DNA of 64,000 nucleotides from Acinetobacter pragensis (GCF_001605895.1 NZ_LUAW01000023.1:1-64000), one strand, 5' to 3'; counted from the first letter of the stretch, positions 29,211 to 37,683 are shown. Made by a program: numbers and translations. The notes: generated by a model from the sequence alone, not told the origin.

Positions 29211-29744
29211 TTGCTGAAATTTATGCAGCGCTATACCGGCTTTGTTTTTCTGATGGCTTTTGTCATTGGATGGAGCAGTGTTGCCTTTGCTGTGCAAAAA
29301 CCAATTCACCAGCTGATGATGAGCCAGTCTGTCAAGATGAATGCTGCTGAGCGTGAAGCTTCGCAGAGTATGTCTTCTGCATCTCATGATATGGGTGCGA
29401 AGCACAGTTCCGCTTCACTGCATGAGATGGCGCAGGATGCATCAGACACGGCAGTGTTCAGCATGAACATGCAGGACTGCCTTCAGGCTAAGGCCGATAA
29501 GCCGTCTGACAGTGCGCAGAGTTTTGAGCATTGCCAATCTAAAAGCATTCAATTCAATAGCAAAGCGCAATGCGCTGACTGCGCCTTATGGCATTGCCAG
29601 CTGGCATCGGTTTCTTTGGAAATGCATGCGGTAGAGTTGAACTTGCCTGAGTTTTACATATTTTCCGAGCAGCCCAATATCGCGTTTACTGCGCAATATC
29701 TGCCAGGCCACTGGCAGGAACTGTTGCGCCCTCCCAAAGCTTAA
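29211..29744 (+). CDS. exported Cys/His/Met-containing protein upstream of copA
   Basis: About 177 residues. A TTG start 10 nt after GAGGG is my preferred reading; the first ATG is four codons later, and a longer TTG frame is open upstream. A signal peptide (GFVFLMAFVIGWSSVAFA) is followed by Met/His/Ser-rich sequence and then cysteines in the pattern C...C...CxxC...C (CADCALWHC). Such residues could bind copper. It ends 55 nt before copA and is probably the first gene of the copper operon. I do not recognise the family. It resembles unnamed small proteins found next to copA in other genomes. Confidence 0.65.
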   Translation: MLKFMQRYTGFVFLMAFVIGWSSVAFAVQKPIHQLMMSQSVKMNAAEREASQSMSSASHDMGAKHSSASLHEMAQDASDTAVFSMNMQDCLQAKADKPSDSAQSFEHCQSKSIQFNSKAQCADCALWHCQLASVSLEMHAVELNLPEFYIFSEQPNIAFTAQYLPGHWQELLRPPKA

Positions 29745-29799
29745 TCCATTTTTAGAACACTTTTAACTCAAAGTTCCTTCATAAAATCAGGATTAAGCA

Positions 29800-31611
29800 A
29801 TGTCTATTAAAATCAGTCAAAGCCTGCTTGCAGGTGTTTGCTTCATTTCGTCTTCTTGTCTGTATGCTGCAGTCAAGGAATACTCGCTCAATATTGGCGA
29901 GGGCACCGTCCAAGTGACGGGCAAGCCGCTCACCAGAATTATGGTCAATGGCCAATTTCCGGCACCGCTTCTCGAATTTGAAGAAGGCGATGATGCGGTT
30001 ATTCGGGTTAAAAACAGCCTCAAAAATAAAGACTCTTCCATTCACTGGCATGGCTTGCTGCTGCCGGGAATTATGGACGGTGTACCTGGGTTTAACGGCT
30101 TTAACGGCATCAGCCCCAATGAAGAGTTTGTCTATAAATTTAAAGTCCGCCAGAGCGGCACATATTGGTATCACGCGCATTCCAAAGGGCAGGAACAGGA
30201 CGGGCTCTATGGCGCTTTAGTGATTTATCCTAAAGGGAAACAGCCTTTGGCGCAGCATGAGAAAACTGAGCGTGATTATGTGGTCATGCTGTCCGATTTT
30301 CATGAGCAGCGCAGTGATCAAATTCAGAAAAACCTAAAAATTTCAGCCGAATACTATCAGGATCAGCGTGAAACATTAGGTGATGTCTGGAAGCAAGTGC
30401 AGCGAGATGGCCTAAAAGCGGCGTGGTCAGACCGCAAAATGTGGAATCAGATGCGCATGCTGAAAACGGACCTTTCTGATGTGACCGGCTATACCTTTCT
30501 GATTAACGGGAAAACGCCTGAACAGAATTGGACGGGCATGTTTAAGCCGAATGAAAAAGTCCGCCTGCGCTTTATTAATGCCTCAGCTATGTCGTTCTTT
30601 GATGTGCGCATTCCCAATTTGAAAATGACGGTGGTCAGCGCGGACGGACAGCCGGTCAAGCCTGTGCCTGTCGATGAATTCCGTATTGGGACAGCTGAAA
30701 CCTATGATGTGATTGTTGCCCCGCAAACAGGCCATTATCAGATTGAAGCGGAGTCTATTGACCGATCAGGTTTTGCTATTGGCACATTGCAGCATGAATT
30801 GAATCCGGAAACTCAAGGGATTCACATGCCGGCGCCGCGCCCGCGGTCTTTGCTGACCATGGAGGATATGGGGCATGGCAATATGCAGGGCATGGATCAT
30901 TCAAAGATGAACCATGATGCAATGCAGGGCATGGATCATTCAAAGATGAATCATGATGAGATGCAAGGCATGGATCATTCAAAAATGAACCATGATGCCA
31001 TGCAAGGCATGGAGCATTCACAGCAGAGCTCTGCAGCATCGGCGCAGCAGAAACATGATCAGACGGTGTATGGCTGGGCCAATGCTTCTACGCCAGCGGG
31101 TGATAAAGCATTGCAATACAGTGATTTAAAATCCTTAAATCCGCAGGTGGATACTCGTGAAGCGACCAGTGAATTGGTGATCCGCTTGGGCGGGACGATG
31201 GAGCGCTATATTTGGACGATCAATGGAAAGAAATTCAGCGATGCTGAGCCGCTGAAAGTGAAATATGGTGAACGCATCCGCATTAAATTTATCAATGACA
31301 GCATGATGGCGCATCCAATGCATTTGCATGGCATGTTTATGCAGCTGGAAAATGGTCAGCCTGCGGCGGATATGCCAAACAAACATACGGTCATCGTGCC
31401 GCCGGGTAAAACAGTTACGGCTTTGCTGACTGCTGATGAGCTGGGCGAATGGGCGATTCACTGCCATCTGCTGTATCACATGAGCGCAGGCATGATGAAT
31501 AAGCTGATTGTCGCGAATGTGACAGATGCTCAAGCCTCTTCAGCGCCAATCCAGACCTCTAAAGCAGTACCTGCGGCGGAGCAAAAAGGAGATCAGCATG
31601 CGCATCACTAA
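29800..31611 (+). CDS. copA: copper-resistance multicopper oxidase CopA
   Basis: 603 residues. A Sec signal (ends near LYAA) leads to three cupredoxin domains. The copper ligand motifs are HWHG (near 83), YWYHAHS (near 124), HPMHLHG (near 505) and HCHLLYHMSAGM (near 552). Between domains 2 and 3 there is a Met/His-rich insert made of a 13-residue repeat (MQGMDHSKMNHDA) in three copies plus a partial one. CopA sequesters copper and oxidises Cu(I) in the periplasm. Most CopA carry a Tat signal, but this start shows no twin Arg. The C-terminus KGDQHAHH overlaps the next gene by 14 nt. Confidence 0.95.
   Translation: MSIKISQSLLAGVCFISSSCLYAAVKEYSLNIGEGTVQVTGKPLTRIMVNGQFPAPLLEFEEGDDAVIRVKNSLKNKDSSIHWHGLLLPGIMDGVPGFNGFNGISPNEEFVYKFKVRQSGTYWYHAHSKGQEQDGLYGALVIYPKGKQPLAQHEKTERDYVVMLSDFHEQRSDQIQKNLKISAEYYQDQRETLGDVWKQVQRDGLKAAWSDRKMWNQMRMLKTDLSDVTGYTFLINGKTPEQNWTGMFKPNEKVRLRFINASAMSFFDVRIPNLKMTVVSADGQPVKPVPVDEFRIGTAETYDVIVAPQTGHYQIEAESIDRSGFAIGTLQHELNPETQGIHMPAPRPRSLLTMEDMGHGNMQGMDHSKMNHDAMQGMDHSKMNHDEMQGMDHSKMNHDAMQGMEHSQQSSAASAQQKHDQTVYGWANASTPAGDKALQYSDLKSLNPQVDTREATSELVIRLGGTMERYIWTINGKKFSDAEPLKVKYGERIRIKFINDSMMAHPMHLHGMFMQLENGQPAADMPNKHTVIVPPGKTVTALLTADELGEWAIHCHLLYHMSAGMMNKLIVANVTDAQASSAPIQTSKAVPAAEQKGDQHAHH
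30883..31020 (+). repeat. 39-bp coding tandem repeat in copA
   Basis: Units start at 30883, 30922 and 30961, with a partial fourth from 31000. Each encodes MQGMDHSKMNHD(A/E), a Met/His copper-binding segment. Copies differ by only a few bases, so the number may vary between strains. Confidence 0.9.
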
Positions 31612-31873
31612 TCTATTTTTGACATCAGTTTTGGCAGCTGCGGTTCTCAGTTTGAGTACACTGGCTGCGGCTGAATCAAGCGTTGAACAGCGTCATGCGG
31701 TTCAGCCGCCTGCGGAAAAAATGCAGCCGATGGATCATTCTCAGCATGCTGCACATGAACATGGGCAGATGATGCAGCAGGCCAATCAAGCGAAGACAGC
31801 AGAAAAAGCTGAGCAGGCCAATTCAGATAAGGATCAAACAGCAGCGAAAGGGGATCATCATGCACACCATTAA
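31598..31873 (+). CDS. small exported His/Met-rich copper-operon protein
   Basis: 91 residues from the ATG 8 nt after AAAAAGGA. The start lies inside the end of copA (14-nt overlap), and the end overlaps copB by 14 nt, so translation of the three is coupled. A signal peptide (LFLTSVLAAAVLSLSTLAAA) is followed by MDHSQHAAHEHGQMM and a Lys/Ala/Gln-rich tail ending in KGDHHAHH. No fold is evident; it may be a periplasmic copper buffer. Its N-terminus matches the start of CopB and its C-terminus that of CopA, which suggests an origin by partial duplication. Confidence 0.8.
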   Translation: MRITNLFLTSVLAAAVLSLSTLAAAESSVEQRHAVQPPAEKMQPMDHSQHAAHEHGQMMQQANQAKTAEKAEQANSDKDQTAAKGDHHAHH

Positions 31874-32798
31874 TCTTTTTTCTAAAACTGTTTTAAGTGT
31901 TTCTATGCTGATGATGAGTGCAGGGGCAATGGCGCAGAATGGCGCTGATCATCATGCTGAAATGGCGGCTGCAGCGGCGCAGCCGGATCAGGTACAGATG
32001 ATGCCGGATACAGCGCATGCCATGATGGATCATTCACAGCATCATGCTGAAGCCCCTGTGCAAAATCAGTCACAGGCGCAAGCAGAGGAGCAGAAACCTG
32101 CAGCTGAGCATCAAGGGCATGATCACCGTAAAGAACATGGCGGTCAGGTGTATGCCGTGACCAGCTTTGACAATAAATGGCTGGTGAATGAAGATGGTGA
32201 TGGCGTTTTAAAATCGGAGCTGGAAACGCGTATTGGCACCGATGAGAATAAGGTTTTTATTAAAATTCATGCCGATCAGCAGGAGTCTGATGCGGCTGAA
32301 TGGGATGCAAAACTGCTTTACAGCAGGATGATTTCAGATTTTTGGGATGCTCAGATCGGCGCACGCTACCGTTCTGAAAAAATGAAGCTGGATCATGGGC
32401 AGAGCGATACTGAAGAACACGTCGATGCAGTCCTTGGTCTGCATGGGATGGCGCCGTATTTCTTTGAAACCGATGCCTATCTATTTGCAGGGGCAGACAG
32501 CTATTCAGGTTTCAGTTTGGAAACTGAACGTGATTTGCTGCTGACACAAAAGCTGATTGTGCAGCCTTATTTGAATTTGGATGCCGTATTCAGCGATGAG
32601 TCTAAATATGCCAAGAAAACCGGTTTGAGCCATGTCACAGCCGGTTTAGAAACCCGCTATGAGATCAGTAAAAGAGTCATGCCTTATATTGATATTGCGT
32701 ATGCATATGATAAAGGGCGGGATGAAACTGCTTGGCAGGCAGCGACAGGCTCAGAGCATGGCTGGATTTATGGTGCCGGCATACGCTTTAAATTTTAA
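31860..32798 (+). CDS. copB: copper-resistance outer-membrane protein CopB
   Basis: 312 residues. A signal peptide ends near MAQ. Residues about 25-95 are Met/His/Gln-rich (MMDHSQHH, HQGHDHRKEH). The C-terminal 210 residues form an outer-membrane barrel of the CopB family (LVNEDGDGVLKSELETRIG ... IYGAGIRFKF). CopB works with CopA in copper tolerance, probably limiting or exporting periplasmic copper. It overlaps the preceding small gene by 14 nt. The regulators copR/copS and the copC/copD genes are not nearby. Confidence 0.92.
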   Translation: MHTINLFSKTVLSVSMLMMSAGAMAQNGADHHAEMAAAAAQPDQVQMMPDTAHAMMDHSQHHAEAPVQNQSQAQAEEQKPAAEHQGHDHRKEHGGQVYAVTSFDNKWLVNEDGDGVLKSELETRIGTDENKVFIKIHADQQESDAAEWDAKLLYSRMISDFWDAQIGARYRSEKMKLDHGQSDTEEHVDAVLGLHGMAPYFFETDAYLFAGADSYSGFSLETERDLLLTQKLIVQPYLNLDAVFSDESKYAKKTGLSHVTAGLETRYEISKRVMPYIDIAYAYDKGRDETAWQAATGSEHGWIYGAGIRFKF

Positions 32799-32836
32799 AA
32801 TCATTAGCCTTTGATGCAGTGCATCTGCATTAAAAA

Positions 32837-32872
32837 TAAAGAAAGCTGCGGGTGCACTAGCAGCTTTCTTTA
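32837..32872 (+). terminator. terminator after copB
   Basis: AAAGAAAGCTGC / GCAGCTTTCTTT with a 10-nt loop. Confidence 0.85.
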
Positions 32873-32993
32873 TTGTCATGGCTTTACTGTTATTTTGATG
32901 AAAAATGGTGCGCTTTTTGAGCGTGCAATGGGTCATTTTTTGTAAATAAGATTAAAAATAATGCGAAAATTAGTATAATCAGCAGAATATAGC

Positions 32994-33114
32994 GGGGGAA
33001 CGACCTCCCTTGGTGCAAGATGGCCTTCTATTAAAAAATTAACTTTCCATTGGTATTTTTTTTAATGCAGGTGTATTTCGCTTGGATCAAGAAAAAACGT
33101 CAGGACGGCCTGAC
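32994..33114 (+). promoter_or_regulatory. probable guanidine-II (mini-ykkC) riboswitch
   Basis: Two small hairpins with ACGR loops lie before a guanidinium exporter gene. The second is textbook: GTCAGG-ACGG-CCTGAC at 33099-33114. The first is GGGGGA-ACGA-CCTCCC at 32994-33009, with one mismatched closing pair. The second hairpin ends 23 nt before the start codon, next to GGAG. The 89-nt linker is longer than I recall for this class, which lowers confidence. Confidence 0.55.
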
Positions 33115-33137
33115 TCTATTGATTGGAGCACGGCATT

Positions 33138-33455
33138 ATGGCCTGGATTATTCTTATTTTTGCGGGTATTTTCGAAATTGTCTGGGCATATTCGATGAAG
33201 CTTTCAGAAGGCTTTACGAAACTTACCCCAAGCCTCATCACCCTTTTTTTTATGATCCTCAGTTTTGGCCTGCTGGCTTATGCTATGAAAAGCTTGCCCT
33301 TGGGCACTGCTTATACCATTTGGACAGGAATCGGCGCGATTGGCTCATTTTTAGTCGGGATCTTTATTTTAGGTGAGCCGGCAACGGCAATGCGCATGCT
33401 GGCTGCTGTTTTAATTGTCTCAGGCTTGGTTTTAATGAAGCTTTCTTCCGGCTGA
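33138..33455 (+). CDS. gdx: guanidinium exporter of the SMR family, copy 1
   Basis: 105 residues from the ATG in MAWIILIF, 9 nt after GGAG. Four membrane helices with the essential Glu13, WAYSMK, and the GTAYTIWTGIGAIGSF motif that marks the SugE/Gdx subgroup, not EmrE. These dual-topology dimers export guanidinium in exchange for protons. A closely similar second copy follows 112 nt later. The upstream riboswitch-like hairpins fit regulation by guanidine. Confidence 0.9.
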   Translation: MAWIILIFAGIFEIVWAYSMKLSEGFTKLTPSLITLFFMILSFGLLAYAMKSLPLGTAYTIWTGIGAIGSFLVGIFILGEPATAMRMLAAVLIVSGLVLMKLSSG

Positions 33456-33513
33456 ATAAGCCTTTGAATATTCAATCATCTTAATTTCTTTCATTGATTT
33501 TTAGCAGGTCATT

Positions 33514-33546
33514 ATGGCAAAGGCCGGAATCATCCGGCTTTGCCAT
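33514..33546 (+). other. strong hairpin between the two SMR genes
   Basis: ATGGCAAAG(G)CCGG and CCGGCTTTGCCAT form a 13-bp stem with one bulged G and a 6-nt loop. No T tract follows, so it is not a standard terminator. It may stabilise or split the two-gene mRNA. Confidence 0.6.
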
Positions 33547-33567
33547 TGTGCAATAGGTAATTTAGTT

Positions 33568-33885
33568 ATGGCGTGGATGGTCTTAATTGTCGCGGGCTTA
33601 CTGGAAGTGGTCTGGGCCTATTCGATGAAAATATCGGAAGGATTCAGTAAATTAACACCCAGTATTTTAACAATTGTCTTTATGGCCGCCAGCTTTGCTT
33701 TGCTGTCATATGCCATGAAGTCTTTGCCTTTAGGCACTGCCTATACCGTATGGACAGGGATTGGTGCGGTCGGTTCATTTCTGGTCGGAATTTTTGTGCT
33801 GGGTGAGCCAGCCAATGCAATGAGAATGTTGGCGGCTGTCTTAATTATTTCAGGCTTGGTCTTGATGAAGGTGTCATCCGCTTAA
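33568..33885 (+). CDS. gdx: guanidinium exporter of the SMR family, copy 2
   Basis: 105 residues from the ATG in MAWMVLIV. It aligns without gaps to the preceding gene, about 82 of 105 residues identical by my count, and most changes are conservative. Glu13, WAYSMK and GTAYTVWTGIGAVGSF are all kept, so it also belongs to the SugE/Gdx subgroup. The pair may form homodimers or heterodimers. A recent tandem duplication is the simplest origin. Longer in-frame reading upstream (to 33514) runs through the hairpin and is not likely to be translated. Confidence 0.88.
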   Translation: MAWMVLIVAGLLEVVWAYSMKISEGFSKLTPSILTIVFMAASFALLSYAMKSLPLGTAYTVWTGIGAVGSFLVGIFVLGEPANAMRMLAAVLIISGLVLMKVSSA

Positions 33886-33926
33886 ATAATGAGATAATTT
33901 TTTTCAACGACTTGGCGGGGGCGCGC

Positions 33927-34406
33927 ATGCAGCTGTCTTATATATTTTTAGAGTCACCTGTAGGTCAGCTGAAACTGGTTGCGCATGAAAGCGCTTTAGT
34001 GGCTGTGCTGTGGGAGAATGAAAATCCGAACAGAGTACGTTTGGCCACATTGGTTCATGATATTGAACATCCTATTTTGCAGGCAACGGCGCAGCAGTTG
34101 AATGAATATTTTGCTGGACAGCGCAAGCAGTTTGATTTGCCTTTGGATTTTGCCGGAACACCGTTTCAGCAGAAAGTTTGGCAGGCGCTGCTGAGCATTC
34201 CTTACGGTGAAACCCGCAGTTATAAGCAAATTGCAGAACAAATTGGCAATGTCAAAGCGGTGCGTGCGGTTGGCGCGGCCAATGGCAAAAATCCAATTTC
34301 TATTATTGCGCCGTGTCATCGTGTGGTGGGAAGTACGGGCAAACTGGTGGGCTTTGCCGGAGGATTGGGGAATAAAGATATTCTCTTGAAATTAGAAGCT
34401 TTATGA
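33927..34406 (+). CDS. ogt: methylated-DNA--protein-cysteine methyltransferase
   Basis: 159 residues from the ATG in MQLSYIF. The active-site motif is IIAPCHRVVG with Cys130, and the DNA-binding helix region is PYGETRSYKQIAEQIG. It removes alkyl groups from O6-alkylguanine in a suicide reaction. The short N-terminal domain lacks the Ada regulatory zinc module, so it is the Ogt type. Confidence 0.93.
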   Translation: MQLSYIFLESPVGQLKLVAHESALVAVLWENENPNRVRLATLVHDIEHPILQATAQQLNEYFAGQRKQFDLPLDFAGTPFQQKVWQALLSIPYGETRSYKQIAEQIGNVKAVRAVGAANGKNPISIIAPCHRVVGSTGKLVGFAGGLGNKDILLKLEAL

Positions 34407-34472
34407 ACAGAATACGTTGATGTTATTGCACTTTAAAAGCTGATCCAAGAAATATAATATGAGTTTGATTGA

Positions 34473-35144
34473 ATGAGTATTTCTCAAATTTTTGCACCGC
34501 TGCTTTCGCAATTGTGGTGGCTGATTTTATTGGCTGCAGCCCTTGGGCTATTTAAAGTATTCAAGCCTTTGCTTAAAGGGAAAATGGGGGAGTTTACGGT
34601 CAGCGTGCAGGCCAAACTTTACTTGGATAAAGAAAAATATATCCTGTTAAATGATTGCACTTTGCCTGATGCGCAAAATAAAACCACGCAAATAGACCAT
34701 ATTCTGTTAAGCCCTTATGGCATTTTTGTCATCGAAACCAAAAATTATAAGGGCTGGATTTTTGGCAGCGCCCATCAAAAGATATGGACGCAGAAAATTT
34801 ATAAAAAGTCATTTAAGTTTCAAAATCCATTGCATCAAAACTATAAGCATCAAAAAGTTTTGGAAACGGTTTTGACTGATATTGTTGAGCCTGAATTGAT
34901 TCATTCGATTGTAGTGTTTATGCCAGACTGTGAGTTTAAAACTGCAATGCCTGATAATATCTTCCGCGGTGCGGCATGGACAGATTATATCAAAGGCTTT
35001 CGAGAGGAAGTTATTCCAATGATGAAACTGAAACGGGTTCAATTGCGGATTGAAAAAGAAGTGCTGGAAAAATCTTGGAAGACCAACAGCACCCATGTAA
35101 AAAATTTAAAACAGAAAAATAATGCAGCTGAAGCGGAGTTTTAA
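34473..35144 (+). CDS. NERD domain membrane protein
   Basis: 223 residues. One N-terminal membrane helix (LSQLWWLILLAAALGLFKVF) is followed by a nuclease-related NERD domain: GKMGEFTV, then IDHILLSPYGIFVIETKNYKGWI with the D...E-T-K core of restriction-endonuclease-like folds. The C-terminal part is Lys-rich. NERD proteins are thought to act on nucleic acids, but few are characterised. It stands alone and convergent with the dus gene. Confidence 0.85.
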   Translation: MSISQIFAPLLSQLWWLILLAAALGLFKVFKPLLKGKMGEFTVSVQAKLYLDKEKYILLNDCTLPDAQNKTTQIDHILLSPYGIFVIETKNYKGWIFGSAHQKIWTQKIYKKSFKFQNPLHQNYKHQKVLETVLTDIVEPELIHSIVVFMPDCEFKTAMPDNIFRGAAWTDYIKGFREEVIPMMKLKRVQLRIEKEVLEKSWKTNSTHVKNLKQKNNAAEAEF

Positions 35145-35429
35145 ATAGACGCATTGGGCTTTATAGCCTTCATTTTTGTATCTTGTACATACAGAGGGGA
35201 GGCTTGCTGTTCTATTTTTATCGCTTTAATCTGCAGCCAAAGGCCTGAAGAATACTTCTGAATGCTTAAAGCAATGACTGCCCTAATATTTGCTGTGAAG
35301 TCACAGAGGCATGGCGCGCATTCAGTGTGTACGGAACAGCACAATGTGAGCAGGCTGTTCCATTTTTTCAGACGAAACAATTATTGACGGTTTAAATAGC
35401 GATGACGTTTTTAGCGCTTAAGCATCAAG

Positions 35430-36362
35430 TCATTGATGGCTTTGCAATTTCTGCACAATCTCATCTAAAGGCTTCACTTTTTTCACTTCATCCCATAGCG
35501 CTTTCGCTTCAGGATAATGCTTTGACATCATGCCCAGCCATTGCTTATAGCGGCCAACCATGTTCATTTCTTTTTTATAGCTGCCGCTTAAAAAGCGGAT
35601 TTGCAGCTGAATCAGTTCATTCCATGTAATTAATGCGTCATTGGTATTTTGACGGATGCATTGGGTAATATCCGGTGTGGTGACGGCACCGCGTCCAATC
35701 ATTAAATCCGCGCAGCCGGATTCCATCTGACATTGCTTGGCATCGGCATTGTTCCAGATCTCGCCATTGGCAATCACATTAATCTTCAGCGCTTCACGAA
35801 TAGGCCGCAGCTGATCCCAGAATGCCGGCGGTGTATAGCCCTCCGCTTTGGTGCGGGCATGCACAGTTACCCAAGACGCGCCAGCATCTTCAATGGCATG
35901 CGCATTTTCAAGCGTGAAATTTCTATCCATATAGCCTAAGCGCATTTTAGCGGATACTGGAATATGCTCAGGTACGGCATCCCGTACAGCTTTGACCAGC
36001 CCGTAAACCACTTCCGGCTCATCCAGCAGCACCGAACCGCCGCGGTGGCGGTTGACAGTTTTCGCCGGACAGCCAAAGTTCATATCAATCGCAGGCGCGC
36101 CTAATGCGACTGCGCGCAAGGCATTGGCTGCCAGCATTTCAGGATCATTTCCTAAAAACTGCACATGCACAGGTGTTCCTGCCGCGGTTTTTCCGCCGTT
36201 AAGCAATTCCGGACAATAGGCGTGATAGACATGATCGGGCAGAACTGAATTGGTTACGCGAATGAACTCGGTCACACACCAGTCAAAGCTTCCCATGGAT
36301 GTCAGTACATCCCGCATGATTGGGTCGGTTAAACCTTCCATTGGCGCTAAAACAAGTTTCAC
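35430..36362 (-). CDS. dusC: tRNA-dihydrouridine synthase, DusC type
   Basis: 310 residues from a GTG that gives the standard start (V/M)KLVLAPMEGLTD; an upstream frame adds 21 residues without family resemblance. It is an FMN TIM-barrel enzyme that reduces uridine in tRNA. The catalytic Cys is in FGCPAKTVNRHRGGS. Features are PMEGLTDPIMRDVL (FMN) and HARTKAEGY. The family's length and motifs fit DusC (U16), though DusB and DusA are not fully excluded. Confidence 0.88.
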   Translation of the reverse strand: MKLVLAPMEGLTDPIMRDVLTSMGSFDWCVTEFIRVTNSVLPDHVYHAYCPELLNGGKTAAGTPVHVQFLGNDPEMLAANALRAVALGAPAIDMNFGCPAKTVNRHRGGSVLLDEPEVVYGLVKAVRDAVPEHIPVSAKMRLGYMDRNFTLENAHAIEDAGASWVTVHARTKAEGYTPPAFWDQLRPIREALKINVIANGEIWNNADAKQCQMESGCADLMIGRGAVTTPDITQCIRQNTNDALITWNELIQLQIRFLSGSYKKEMNMVGRYKQWLGMMSKHYPEAKALWDEVKKVKPLDEIVQKLQSHQ

Positions 36363-37010
36363 AGCAGCTGCCTGAACGATGAAAAACGGTGTTATACGTT
36401 TTTTTTCAGCGCTTGTCCAGCTCACGAAAATTACAGGGTCAGATTCTTTTTAGATCTTTAATTTAAAGGATTTAACTGGTGGATTTAGGAGATTGCTGAC
36501 TCAGCTGAGAATGGAGATTTCCCCATGCATATAATGCACGTAATTAATGTTTTAATTAAAGCATTTGAAATAAATAGCGCTGGGCGTGCTGTATGAAATT
36601 AATACACATGGGCCATTCATACTTCAATAAAAAGATAATGCGATGGATAGAAGTAAAGTGTTTAAGTTAACTGAATAAATCGAGTTAAGGCAGAGCGCAA
36701 GGCATTAAAGCCAATAGTTTAAGAAAAATGATGCTTGAAATTTAAGTTAAGAGAGAAACATCCTGTTTTGTTAAATGCTTGAAATGATTTTTTGAATACA
36801 GGTTAAAACTAAGTGATTGATAAGTTGTTAAGATATTTTATTTTTTATAATAAATTGAATGATCAGCTTACTTTTAAAGCGGGCAATTAAATAAAAAGAA
36901 CAAGCTTGTGAACTGGTTATCAATCTTGATTTTTTTTGATAATTTGGCGAAGTAAACAAATATTCACTTGTGCTATAAAAATATTATAAGAAGACAAAAG
37001 GGACAGGGAT
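36363..37010. other. 648-bp AT-rich intergenic region before the fimbrial locus
   Basis: Strongly AT-rich with no credible gene, tRNA or terminator on either strand. It separates divergently read dusC and the mini-pilin gene and should contain both promoters. AT-rich stretches beside fimbrial genes often bind H-NS-like silencers; that is an inference here. Confidence 0.4.
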
Positions 37011-37334
37011 ATGTTTAAAAAATTAGCGATAATTTTTATATCTGCAATCTCAGCGTGTTCGATTTTTGCGCAAGATGATATGAAGCTGAATTTCCGCGGT
37101 GAAATTTATGAAAATACCTGTGACTTATACCAAGCTTCAGCTGAAGAAAAATGCGCCGTATTAGAAAATCAGTGGTTTCAGCTGCACAATAGAATCATCG
37201 ATCCAAAATTATCTGCAGAAGAAATTCAAGCATATGTGCGAAATTTCTCTGAAGTTCATTCTACTTTTTATGGCGCAAGCCTGAAATCAGTTAACGAAAA
37301 CCAAGCTTTCAATATCGAAATCCACTATAAATAA
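37011..37334 (+). CDS. small exported pilin-like protein
   Basis: 107 residues after a strong GGGACAGGGA ribosome binding site. A signal peptide (MFKKLAIIFISAISACSIFA) is followed by MKLNFRGEIYENTCDL, which mirrors the pilin start (INFTGEIINAACDI) of the major subunit gene 350 nt downstream. The last residues FNIEIHYK resemble a pilin's final strand. Only about 85 mature residues remain, too few for a full pilin Ig fold, and the middle is helical-looking and charged. It could be a degenerate pilin, a pilus terminator or a regulator of assembly. It ends with its own terminator. Confidence 0.6.
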   Translation: MFKKLAIIFISAISACSIFAQDDMKLNFRGEIYENTCDLYQASAEEKCAVLENQWFQLHNRIIDPKLSAEEIQAYVRNFSEVHSTFYGASLKSVNENQAFNIEIHYK

Positions 37335-37355
37335 AATAATTTTATATATATCAAT

Positions 37356-37393
37356 AAAATAGCATAATTTGAATAAAATTCATGCTATTTTTC
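37356..37393 (+). terminator. terminator after the small pilin-like gene
   Basis: AAAATAGCAT / ATGCTATTTT with a 16-nt loop and TTTT. It separates this gene from the main fimbrial operon. Confidence 0.7.
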
Positions 37394-37683
37394 ATTTTTA
37401 GAGGGAAGTTTTTTTGTACCTGATAAAATGCCATTGTAATTATTAATATTAATATAAATCATTATCTTAATTTCTATTAATCATGGTTTTTATGTGTAAA
37501 AGATAAGTTTTTCTCGTGAAATTTACAAAAAATATATAAAAAAGGTTTTCAAATTATTTTTTTCTGCTATCTTACACAAAATGTAAGATATGTCACACTT
37601 TATGCTGTATCTGTGTTTGTGACCATATTTTAATAACTCCATGATTAATTGGAAAACTTATTTATTTGCTTTAGGTTAAACAC
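37394..37683. other. promoter region of the fimbrial operon
   Basis: 290 bp, very AT-rich, between the terminator and the pilin gene. No invertible-element repeats (as in fimS) are visible. I cannot pick out a confident -35/-10 pair. Confidence 0.4.

Noticed and set aside
33514..33546. Second guanidine riboswitch before the second SMR gene
   Set aside because: The hairpin loop is not ACGR and there is only one hairpin.
35141..35380. 79-codon minus-strand frame between the NERD and dus genes
   Set aside because: Starts in poor context, no ribosome binding site, no recognisable domain. A real orphan gene cannot be fully excluded.
37394..37683. Invertible promoter switch for the fimbrial operon
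   Set aside because: No inverted-repeat pair and no recombinase gene in the neighbourhood.
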